Source: Aselliscus stoliczkanus (lineage: Eukaryota; Chordata; Mammalia; Chiroptera; Hipposideridae). Taken from it: 64,000 nt of DNA. Shown piece by piece: positions 34,831-43,893 of this stretch (the first letter of the stretch is position 1; each line of letters opens with the position of its first letter). The stretch is taken from contig CM066727.1 of assembly GCA_033961575.1 (NCBI GenBank), positions 3,496,001 through 3,560,000 on the forward strand, in the 5' to 3' direction. The translations under genes were made by a program, and so were the position numbers. Under the pieces are notes generated by a model. The model worked only from the letters and a program-made list of their open reading frames with translations. It searched no databases and was not told where the DNA came from.

Positions 34831-35530
34831 TTTACCATCATGTTACTGGGGTATCATTTACATACTATAAATGCATCTATTTAAGCTCACAAATCAATGA
34901 ACTTTGACAGGTGACTATATCCATGAAACCACCACTATAAAAAAAAAAAAATCAGAGCATTTCTATCAGGCCCCCAAATCCTTCCAACTCTGACATTTAT
35001 CCCACCCTCCATGCCTCCAAAAACAAATAATTTGCTTGTTATTGGTACAGATTAGCTCTCATTTTCAAGAATTTTATATACAGAGGGTACCAAAAATACG
35101 TATATATATTTTAAGAAAGGAAAAAAACTATTAAAATTGTAATACTGAATACACACTAATAACAAAAGATGAATACAAGTCACATTTGACTTCTGCATTT
35201 ACAAGAGGTGCTCAGAGTGGTTCCCATCAGTGTAATTCTAACAGTTTTTTACATTTCTTAAAATGTGTATACATTCTTTTGGCTTCTTCTGTATATTTAA
35301 TCATATATTATGGGATTTTTTTTGGTTCACTTCCTTAATTTAGTATAATAATTCTGAGATTTACATATATTTTTGCACATATCCCTAGTTCCTTTTTTAT
35401 TAAGTGGATGTGCCAAATTTGGTTAATTAATTCATCTTTTCATAGACATCCGGGCTTTTGTCACTTGTCAGCTATTGTGAATGAAGATCCCACAAATATC
35501 CTGGTACACACTAACTCAAATTTCTTCATT
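34831..35530 (-). mobile_element. Probable old L1-type LINE remnant, antisense
   Basis: The order ACATACTATAAATGCATC, GTGACTATATCCATGAAACCACCAC, CAGAGCATTTCTATCAGGCCCCC, AACTCTGACATTTATCC, and later TGTCACTTGTCAGCTATTGTGAATGAAGATCC resembles the 3' region of old L1 subfamilies in antisense, as I remember it ('accatcacccaaatcaagatagagaacatttcc ... ggctattatgaataaagctgc'). It is interrupted by a small inverted-repeat element at 35081-35291. Confidence 0.5.
35081..35291. mobile_element. Short TA-flanked inverted-repeat element (MITE-like)
   Basis: 211 bp bounded by TA on each side (35079-35080 and 35292-35293). The left end CAGAGGGTACCAAAAATACG and the complement of the right end CAGAAGAAGCCAAAAGAATG share CAGA..., CCAAAA, GTATA and ATTTTAAGAAA over about 37 bp. 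That is an imperfect terminal inverted repeat. It has no coding capacity. The TA duplication and size point to a non-autonomous Tc1/mariner-type DNA transposon. I do not recall the exact family name. Confidence 0.72.
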
Positions 35531-36099
35531 CGATTGGTGAGCTTACCATGTGGGTTCATTGCTCTCTGACAGGGCTGCGGTAGTGAGCGCATTACGTGTA
35601 TGTAACAATAATTGATACAGCTCTTTCCATAAGCAAACTGGTGTATCAGACATTGTCCCTGGGTCCTTTTCCGGATTCTTCCAGTTAGCCTTTCACCCCC
35701 CAGGCCATGCTGGGCCTGAAGATACACCCAGAAAGAAGGCCACAAAAAATGGAACCCACCCCATCGTAGGTGGACTGTTTCCGTTTGAACCAGCCTTGCC
35801 CACCCCCCCGCCAAAGCATAGGCACCTCTCTTCTATATTCTCCGGTGCCTGTGAACAGTTATTTTCATTTGTGCATTTTGTTCATTGTTCATACATTCTG
35901 TAGAAGGCCAGTTACCTCGCTAGGAGCTTGCTGCTGCAAACCACAAGTGGAACTCGGGCTAGCACTCAACTGCACTTTTTTTCTGTCCTGTGGTGGAGGG
36001 TTGACCCAATTATACATTTTTAAATCTCAAACACTATAGATGGGCTTGTGAAAACTTTCTCCGCAAATGAATGAATGAGTTAACCAATAGTTATTCTCT
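35531..36099. other. Unassigned DNA
   Basis: No gene recognised. The open frames at 35461-36039 on both strands show no domain. Confidence 0.45.
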
Positions 36100-36720
36100 A
36101 TTCCCATTCCTCATGCCTATCCTCCCCCACAGGTAAACACTAGAAAGTGTTGCATATGTATGCAAATGAAATACAAATACGTGATTTTGTAAAACATGTA
36201 TTCTTGTTTGGAGTTCATGCATCTTTAATTCACATAAATGGCATGATTCTATCACTGTGTGGTTTTATTTTTTATTTTTTTAAATCAGCTTTATGTTTTT
36301 AGCATCTAATTCTATTGCAGGGCACACATAACCTGTTTATTCTAAGTACTGCCTAGCATTCCCTATTTTCTATCACTTTCAATTTATCCACTCCCCTAGT
36401 GATAGACAAAATGATCCATTTCCCACTACATGAACAACATGTTGATCCATATCCTTAAAAACCTTGCCTTCCGAACACATTTGAGATAATTTGCTGAGCT
36501 CCATACTCAAGAATAGAATCAGCGTGTCACAGAATACGCACATACCTAATTTGACTAATTAGGTCTGACTGCCCTCTCCAATGTGTGTGGCATTCAGTTT
36601 CCAATTACGATGTGATCCTGGTGTATTCTTCTCAATCAGCAATGGGTTTCACCTTAGATTTCCCTTTGGTTGATATTAACATTTGTTCTCATTTGCATTT
36701 CCTTGGATTGAACTTTCCTT
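36100..36720 (-). mobile_element. Possible LINE remnant, antisense
   Basis: Sequence such as TAGTGATAGACAAAATGATCC, CATATCCTTAAAAACCTTGCC, CACCTTAGATTTCCC and CATTTGCATTTCCTTGGATT reads like degraded LINE antisense material ('atttgcatttccctgg'). Assignment to a subfamily is not possible by eye. Confidence 0.35.
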
Positions 36721-37212
36721 TTCTTTCCAATCTTTCCATATCATGGTAATAATTTTGTCATTTGTAAATAATACACAGCTAGATTTTAAATCCAAACTGA
36801 GAATTGCTCTTATTAGGTAAACTTATATTCATTACTATTATTGGACCTTATTTAACATTTAAAGCTTAGACTTATCAAATCAGTTTTATTTGTACAACAT
36901 TTCCTCTTTTGCACTCCACTTTTGGGGTTCAATTTCTTTATTTATGGATCTCTTTATCAGAATTTCTTAATTTTGTGGTGGTGTGGGGGGGGCACAGACC
37001 CGCCTTTTTGTGTTAGAATCTATAAATTTCTTCTCAAAACAATGTGTTTAAATCCACAAAAATCCATGTGTCATATCTACCATCAGTTTTCTACCACTTC
37101 CTTCAGTGTCTTGGATTTCTGCACATTTTTGGTGATGACTGAAGGCCCGCCCTTCTTTCCATTGAGATTTCCTAACTGCCAGCCAACTCTGCTCTTTGTT
37201 ATCATGCAGCCA
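36721..37212. other. Unassigned DNA
   Basis: AT-rich, with a G-run GTGTGGGGGGGGC near 36980. No gene. Confidence 0.45.
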
Positions 37213-37440
37213 GGTGTGCTGTGCTCCCTGTGGCCATGCCTCCCCATCCAGGTGTGCTGTGCTCCCTGTGGCCATGCCTCCCCGTCCAGGTGTGCTGTGC
37301 TCCCTGTGGCCATGCCTCCCCGTCCAGGTGTGCTGTGCTCCCTGTGGCCATGCCTCCCCGTCCAGGTGTGCTGTGCTTCCTGTGGCCATGCCTCCCCCTC
37401 CAGGTGTGCTGTGCTTCAGGTGGCCATGCCTCGCCTCCTG
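37213..37440. repeat. 38-bp minisatellite, six units
   Basis: Units begin at 37213, 37251, 37289, 37327, 37365 and 37403, each opening GGTGTGCTGTGC and containing GGCCATGCCTCCCC. The sixth unit is diverged (CTTCAGGTGG, TCGCCTCCTGG). Because 38 is not a multiple of three, open frames cycle through all phases. This explains the overlapping cysteine-rich and His-Ser-rich frames on both strands; none is a gene. Confidence 0.96.
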
Positions 37441-37994
37441 GTCTCCTGGGTAGGGGATCCCCCTCTTTAATGGGACTCCACCTGTGCCACATACTGTCCC
37501 CTGGTGTCCCCCCCCCATGACCACACTCACAGCTTTACCCTTTCTGGAACACTCACCCCAAAATACTCAGCCATAAAAAGAACAAAGAAAGGAATCCTAC
37601 CAGCTGATGTGATCGCAACTACCCAATTAATTTCTTCCCCACTCTGCATGCATTAGAAACCTTCAAGGTCCATAAAACAAAAATATTGTCAGATTCTTAA
37701 ATGGCCAGCCTCGGTTCAGCAAATTAAAATGACTGTTTTTCTTTTCTTCTTCATTCATTTACTTAACTTGTAGTGTGAGTTTTGTGTTTACACTATGGGA
37801 AAATAAATAAATATATCAGTGAGGATTCCATTTGGAAAATATAAACCAATAAACAGATTTTAAAACTACCTGCTAATAAAAGTAAAACCATTATAGAGAA
37901 TTTATTTGAGAAAAAAGTCATTTACCTCTCAGTTCTTGGACGGGTTTTTAGTAAGATTATAAGGATCAAGTGTATATCTGATCTGAATCTTCAA
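37441..37994. other. Unassigned DNA
   Basis: Mixed to AT-rich sequence without gene or clear repeat. Confidence 0.45.
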
Positions 37995-37996
37995 TA

Positions 37997-39280
37997 TTTG
38001 GTCTTCAGAAAAGTCATGACGCAGTTTTGAAACAGATGGCACTAGTTCATTTTTAGAAGTACTAGAGTCATTCACATCTATGTTATTGCTATGTCATTTG
38101 ATAGCTAACAGTTCTAGATTCATTCTAAAAAGAAAAATGAATGATTTGGTTGAGTGTTGGAGATTTTACAATAAATTGAAAATGGAAGACGAAACTATGC
38201 ATTTTTGAAATATTTTACTGCTTTACTTCCATAAAGGGAAGAACACTCATCAAGCTTGTGAAAAGTTGCATAAAGTTTATGGTGACAATGCCCTATAAGA
38301 ACGTCTGTGCCAACGATGGTTCACGAAATTCCATGCTGGTGATTTTGATCTCAACAAGGTTTCTTGGTCAGGGAGGCCCACTGAGGTTGATGACGACAAA
38401 ATAAAGGCATCCATTGAGTCAAACCCACATTACACAACACAAGCGATTGCAGAAACATTGAACATCCATCATTCAAGCGTTCATGACCACCTGAAGAAGC
38501 TGGGATACATAAGCAAGCTCGATATTTGGGTTCCGCACGGACTCAGAGAAGTTCATTTGACGGTTGTATAAACATCTGCAATATGCTCATTAAACATGAA
38601 GAAAACGATCCTTTTTTGAAGCGACTGATAACTGGTGATGAGAAGTGGATTGTTTACAACAATATGGTGCCAAACGGTCTTGGTCCCGATGTGATGATTC
38701 GTCCCAAATGACACCAAAAGCAGCCATTCCTCAGAGGAAGGGTATGCTCTCAGTGTGGTGGGATTTTAGAGGAGTCATGTTTTTCGAGCTCCTACTAAGG
38801 AACCAAACAATCAATTTGAATGTGTACTGTCAGCAATTCGACAGTTTCAATGAATCATCATCCAGAAATGCCCAGAGCTTGTTAATTTTAAAGGAGTTGT
38901 GTTCCATCGCGACAACGCAAGACCACACACAAGTTTGATCACCCGTCAAAAATTATTGGAGTCTGGATGGGATTTGTTGCCACACTCACCATATTTGCCT
39001 GACTTTGCACTGTCAGGCTTCCACTTGTTTGATTCTCTTCAAAACTCCTTGCGTGTATAATGTTCAATTCAGATGAGGCTGTAAATCAGCACCTTGTTCA
39101 GTTTTTCACAAATAAAGACAGGTCCTTCTATGAACGAGGAATTATGAAGCTCACTGAAAGATGGCAAAAGTTATCGAACAAAACAGGAAATATATCATTG
39201 ATTGATTTCTGTTCTTCATATTAATAAATGACCTTTTAAAAACATAGACAAAATATGTCATGATTTTTCTGAAGACCCAA
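37997..39280 (+). mobile_element. Mariner copy 3 (mellifera-like, variant terminal repeats), complete
   Basis: A 1,284-bp element between target TA dinucleotides (37995-37996 and 39281-39282). The left end is TTTGGTCTTCAGAAAAGTCA; the right end is TTTTTCTGAAGACCCAA. Both ends have TCTTC/GAAGA where copies 1 and 2 have TTGTC/GACAA, so the change is shared by the two terminal repeats. The rest is collinear with copies 1 and 2. Confidence 0.95.
38182..39205 (+). pseudogene. Mariner transposase pseudogene (copy 3)
   Basis: Starts MEDETMHF and stops at the ninth codon (TGA), with further stops and shifts (near 38296 and 38568-38575). Recognisable blocks are HQACEKLHKVYGDNAL, SGRPTEVDDDKIKA, ETLNIHHSSVHDHLKKLGY, RLITGDEKWIVYNN (first catalytic aspartate) and VVFHRDNARPHT (second). 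The third catalytic aspartate is replaced: the codon at 39016-39018 reads GGC (Gly) in the context SGFH, where copies 1 and 2 have SDFH. This copy is therefore dead both by frame and by active site. Confidence 0.92.
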
Positions 39281-39282
39281 TA

Positions 39283-40388
39283 TATACCTAAGACATTCTT
39301 AATGAAGATGAATGATGTTTGAGTTTTGATTTCTAAGGCACCCATAAACCAATACTGATACTAGTTTCTAGACATACGAACTTTCAAATGTCCCCATATG
39401 TTAATCTAGTGTATGTGTTCATTTGTGCAAATATTTCTGACAATATTACCACATTTTATAGTATAGCTCTCAAAAGTTGGATTAGTTGCAATACTTAATA
39501 CTTAATGTGGTAAACTAAGAGATAGGACATTAGACGGTTTAAATAAATTCACAAAACCAGCCAGTAAGAGATTGAAAGCTATCCATTGAAGCTGAGCTGT
39601 TCCCGACCTCTGTTCTGCTAACTGGCTTTATATCAGACAAGACAAAGGAATACAGTGCAGATGGAGGAACCGCTAGCTGTGAGGAAAGGTGAGATGCCAA
39701 GAGGGCGCGGAAAACTCGATTCTCTTAGCAACAAGTTGAAACTTGTAGCCCCCTGATTGGATTGCAATGTGACAGGAGCATGTCACACATCCGCACCATG
39801 TGTGCCGCAGCCAACTCTGTTCAGTCCTCAGGGCTGACTTGAGTCACCTCTGGCTGTAGACGCTGACTGTGGTCAATGTTTTCTGTCACTGAGCTACTAA
39901 CCAGGAACTAGAGTTCTTAGATTTACATATTTCCAAAGGTAATAGAAGAAGCGTGCTTTACACAAACCCACTTTTTAAATGAGCATAAAGAGTTTGAAAG
40001 AAATGATATTCTGGTTTTGCCACAATCATTAGAGGAGCCAACTGGAATCCTACTGCTCTGAGCTACAGGAATACTGTACAATGTTATTCCCTCTTATGTA
40101 ACTCTCAGAATGCGAATCAACTGGTCTAACATCAGGAATTATTTCTCCATGTCTCTCTCTATATATATATTTATCTTAATCTGACACATTTAGTTGTGAC
40201 CTTCCCCCTTGGTTGAGAATTTAGCTTTAATTATTTTCAGCCCACATCCATCTCTAAGACAACTTCCCAATGGTGTTTTTCATTAAGACAACCTGAGCTA
40301 TAGCAACATTCAACTTATATATGAAATACCACACTGCCTGCCCCCTGCAGGTTAAATACATATACTCACATGCATGCACATGCACATG

Positions 40389-40389
<1 letters not shown>
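39283..40389. other. Unassigned DNA
   Basis: Mixed single-copy-looking sequence. A short TA repeat lies near 40160-40170. No gene or repeat recognised. Confidence 0.45.

Positions 40390-40421
<32 letters not shown>
40390..40421. repeat. Microsatellite (CA)n
   Basis: A perfect run of about 15 CA units, preceded by a short (TGCACA) stretch. Confidence 0.93.
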
Positions 40422-40850
40422 CTGCCAGGGGCTCATGGGACTACAAGTATGGTGTCAGCCAGGGCTGGGGTCCAAGCCAAGGGCTCACCCAAGAAAGGGG
40501 CTGCCTCCAGTTTCACCTAGATGGTTGTAAGAGGAATTTACTTCCTTTGCGGTGGTAGGCTGAGGGCCTTAGCTTTCACTGGCTGTTGGCCGGAGGCCAC
40601 ACTAAGTCCCCATCACATGGGGCCCATCTCCACATAGCAACTTGCTTTATCAAGAGCTCGCAGGGAGGTAGTCAGGTAGCAAGATGGATAACAGCCTCAT
40701 GTAATGCAATCATGGAAGCAACAACCTATCACAGTCCACATACTCTACTGGTTATAAACCAGCATGGGTCCAGTCCATACTCAAGGAGCAAGTGGGGACA
40801 CAAGGTCATAAATACAAGAAAATAAAGGACAAGGGTATCACAGTGCAGTC
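40422..40850. mobile_element. Old interspersed repeat, family not assigned
   Basis: The succession GGCTGTTGGCCGGAGGCCAC, CACATGGGGCCCATCTCCACATAGC, TACTCTACTGGTTATAAACCAGC, GGTCCAGTCCATACTCAAGG and AAGTGGGGACACAAGG recalls a widespread mammalian interspersed repeat ('ctattggttaaagcaagtcacaggtccagcccagattcaagggg'). I could not decide the family or orientation. Confidence 0.4.
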
Positions 40851-41396
40851 TTCACCACAAAAGGAAAAATTGAATAATAAGAAAAATGACTTCTAAGAAT
40901 CAAGCATCAACATGATATGTTAGGGTACAATTATAATGTTTTGGATTAAATGTAGTTTAACTAATAAAAGGTTTGTAATAAAAAAATCCCACTTTTAAAA
41001 TATAACCTTTAAAATATACATTTAAACAGTGTATTGAATAGTATGTATACATTTACATTTCTCTAAATGTTATTCACCACGAATTGGAACTAACACATAT
41101 GTATTGCAATGATGACAAATGATTATGACTTTAACTTTTAAGTTCCAAAGTGATTCCTGAATTAGTATAGTTTTAGCATTGACTTATTATTGGACAATAT
41201 TTGAAGTTGTTCATCCATGAATAAGATCCAATAAGTAGCTAAATGGTTAAATAGATAAAATGCAGTGGTGTTTTTTCCAAAAACCTTGCAATTTAGTGTA
41301 GAAAAGGAAAATGGGAAAATGACAGAAGTTTGTACTTAGAGGAGAAAGTGATGTCATTTTAATTGTTCCAATTCCTCTTCCCCAGAAAAATCAGCA
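40851..41396. other. Unassigned AT-rich DNA
   Basis: No gene or repeat recognised. Confidence 0.45.
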
Positions 41397-41398
41397 TA

Positions 41399-42327
41399 TG
41401 AGGTCCGACAGTTAAGTTCATGAACTCATCCTAGAAAACGTGCTCCATACTTCATTGCTGAATATGACTACGGTCACCTTCCAAGTACTCCCCTTGGGAA
41501 GCTATGCACCGACACCAGCACCTAGTCCACCCTAGTCCACCCTAGCAATTTTGGAACTCTTTATCTGGAATGGCCATCAGAGCTGTCGTCTTATTACCCT
41601 TGATGTCCTGAATGTCATCCAAACGTCTTCCTTTCAATATTCCCTTTATTTTCTGGTAAAGAAAGAAGTCAATGGGGGCCAGATCAGGCGAGTAGGGAGG
41701 TTTGATTACTGGCTAAAATCTCCCTCACAGGCAGTGCCGTGTGAGCTGGTGCATTGTCGTGATGCAAGAGCTCCGTCGGGACCATTTTTGCACACAGCTT
41801 TCTCATGCCAAGATTTTCAGTTAAGATTTTCCTAACCCTTTCTCTATCGATGTTCACTTGGTCAGCTGTGCTTCTCACAGTCAGCTGATAATTTTGATGC
41901 ACAATTCGATGAAATTTTTGCCATGTTTTCATCAGTTCTGCCTGTTACTGGCTGTCCTGACCTCTCTTCATCAGTGATACCTTCTCTGGCCTCAGAAAAC
42001 CGTTTAATTTGTACACTGCCCTTTTCTTCATGGCATTATCCCCATAAACTTGGACTAACATGTCCCTGATTGCACTCTTACCAAGTTTAACAAGAAATTT
42101 AATGTTTGTTCATTGCTCTAATTCAAGCTCAGACATTCCCATGATGGCACACAAAAACACGCAATAACAATAATGAACCCCACTCAGTAAGACATCACCA
42201 CACGCCGACACGAACACAGCTTGAGACACTGATATGCCAAGGCTATGAAACCTTACCGAGCAGTTTGCACAGTGCTGCCAGAGTAAGCGTGCGGTGGCAG
42301 ATTCGCAAAATTACTTGTCAATCCTCG
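41399..42327 (-). mobile_element. Internally deleted mariner of a second clade
   Basis: 929 bp between TA dinucleotides (41397-41398 and 42328-42329). On the minus strand it opens CGAGGATTGACAAGTAATTT. On the plus strand it opens TGAGGTCCGACAGTTAAGTT. These form a weak inverted repeat. The content matches, from memory, the mariner known as Mariner1_BT in cattle, not the mellifera-like copies in this window. At about 41770 the frame jumps from the DNA-binding half straight to the second catalytic block. About 350 bp of the catalytic region is missing relative to a 1.28-kb element. Confidence 0.88.
41684..42175 (-). pseudogene. Transposase pseudogene with catalytic-domain deletion
   Basis: The open minus-strand segment 41684-41932 encodes QLTVRSTADQVNIDRERVRK and ILTENLGMRKLCAKMVP, the second helix-turn-helix and linker of this mariner clade. 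After MVPTEL it passes immediately to LHHDNAPAHTALPVRE, which is the second catalytic aspartate block. The segment with the first catalytic aspartate (normally in a GDETW-type motif) is gone, so no active enzyme could be made. Upstream (41933-42175) the N-terminal part is readable in pieces but frameshifted. The terminal part with the third aspartate region is degraded (FNQ... on the plus side near 41560-41700). Confidence 0.85.
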
Positions 42328-42329
42328 TA

Positions 42330-42442
42330 TATTAGCGCAAAACCAGAAGAATAATCATTTGCTACATTAAAAGCTCAAATTGATTGATCCTGTTATTAAA
42401 TGTGTATGTGTTTGCATTCTGATAACATTTGTAAAAACGTTT
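42330..42442. other. Short unassigned spacer
   Basis: AT-rich sequence between the deleted mariner and the SINE. Nothing recognised. Confidence 0.4.
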
Positions 42443-42576
42443 TGATTACTCAATTTTATTTTTTTTTTGAGGGCAGTGTCACTGGCCCTCATATGTGGGA
42501 CCGAACCGGGGCCGCTGGCTTCCCAAGCCAGCGCTTAACCACTGCGCCACTCGGCCGGCCCTGATTACTCAATTTT
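42443..42576 (-). mobile_element. tRNA-derived SINE, short form
   Basis: A T-run then GAGGGCAGTGTCACTGG, GGACCGAACCGG and CACTCGGCCGGCCC, with the perfect 15-bp duplication TGATTACTCAATTTT (42443-42457 and 42562-42576). The head is almost free of mutations and contains the exact inverted repeat GCTGGCTT...AAGCCAGC. It is one of the youngest-looking copies. Confidence 0.96.
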
Positions 42577-43530
42577 TAACTTTTCTTTCTGAAACCAAGT
42601 GTCCCTATGATGTTGATCAAGTTTAGTTTTAAATCCTAGCTCTAGAAATCATATCCCTCTCTCTATACAACCCTCAGACACATAGCCTGTCCCCCATAAT
42701 CAGCAACCCTGGAGGAGGCAGAAGCCCAGACCTGACTAATGGTCGCTCCGTGGGGACCTCTGGAGGGGTGAAGATAACATCTTAAGAAGTACTAAGTGCC
42801 AAGTATGTTGTGAGGTTTGTCAAGGTAATCTAGCTCCTGGTGGAAATATAAAGAAAGTCTCAGGACATCAATTTAAGCCCCTCATCATTCATGATCAGCA
42901 AGTTGGTGGGGAACTTGTACTTTTACTTACAGTAATAAATGTTGAGTGCCATATAATTTTACATAGAAATGCCAGCAATGCTAACAGATGGATTACTTCA
43001 ACTTTGATGCTAATTGCTCTATTTATAATTTATATCAATTCCATATAAAACAAAAGAGGTAAAAGACAAGAACACTCTTTAGAAAAAGTTGGTGGCAAAA
43101 TATTTTCATTTTCTTTCTGTTATTTTGTTTTAACTCACTCATAAACCCAGAATATCAAATATCTCAAATTTAAAATAGTTGAAAACATTTTGAAGCAGCA
43201 GTTAATAATCTATTTCGGCAAACCGACACATTTTTTAAAAAGCCTGCCAGCATCAAATAACTTTAGGACTGGAATGCCATTATTCCTACAGTTTAATTGT
43301 AATGCTAAAGAAACCAAGAGCCAGAAAATCGGATGATCTAAAATCACACAGTGAATGTATTCCAGGGGTGAGACGTGTGGTGGTGTCTTGCAGAGTGGTG
43401 TCCCATTTCTGATGATGGACAAGCAGATCTGGAAGGAGAGGGATGACAGAGAAGCACCCTGGCCTCCTGTTATCTCCTCACGTTTCAGGATGTACAGGTC
43501 CTAGTCTGAATCTCCCTCCGTGGATTCCTC
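42577..43530. other. Unassigned DNA
   Basis: Mixed sequence. 43,290-43,400 vaguely resembles an antisense MIR (AATCACACAGTGAATG) but is too weak to call. Confidence 0.4.
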
Positions 43531-43893
43531 CCTCTTTCCTTTCCTTTCCTTTCCTTTCCTTTCCTTTCCTTTCCTTTCCTTTCCTTTCCTTCCTTCCTTC
43601 CTTCTTTTTCCTTCCTTCCTTCCTCCTTTTTACTTCCTTCTTTTTCCTTCCTTCCTTCCTTTTCCTTCCTTCCTTCATTCCTTCCTCCTTTTTACTTCCT
43701 TCCTTTTCCTTCCTTCCTTTTCCTTCCTTCCTTCCTTTTCCTTCCTTCCTTCCTTTTCCTTCCTTCCTTCCTTCCTTCCTTCCCTCCCTCTCTCCCTCCC
43801 TCCCTCCCTCCCTCGCTCCCTCCCTCCCTCCCTCATTCCCTCCTTCCCTCCTCCCTTCTTCCCTCCTCCCTCCCTCCTTCATTCTTCCTTTTC
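43531..43893. repeat. Polypyrimidine microsatellite block, (CCTTT)n / (CCTT)n / (CCCT)n
   Basis: About 360 bases almost entirely C and T on the plus strand, starting as (TTTCC)n, shifting to (TTCC)n with TTTTT/ACTT variants, then (CCCT)n. It produces Phe-Leu-Pro-Ser frames on the plus strand and Lys-Glu-Gly frames on the minus strand; neither is a gene. Confidence 0.97.

Noticed and set aside
37048..37530. 160-codon minus-strand frame with repeated HSTPGRGGMATG and cysteine-rich plus-strand frames
   Set aside because: Generated by the 38-bp minisatellite; the period is not a multiple of three, so all frames read open in turn.
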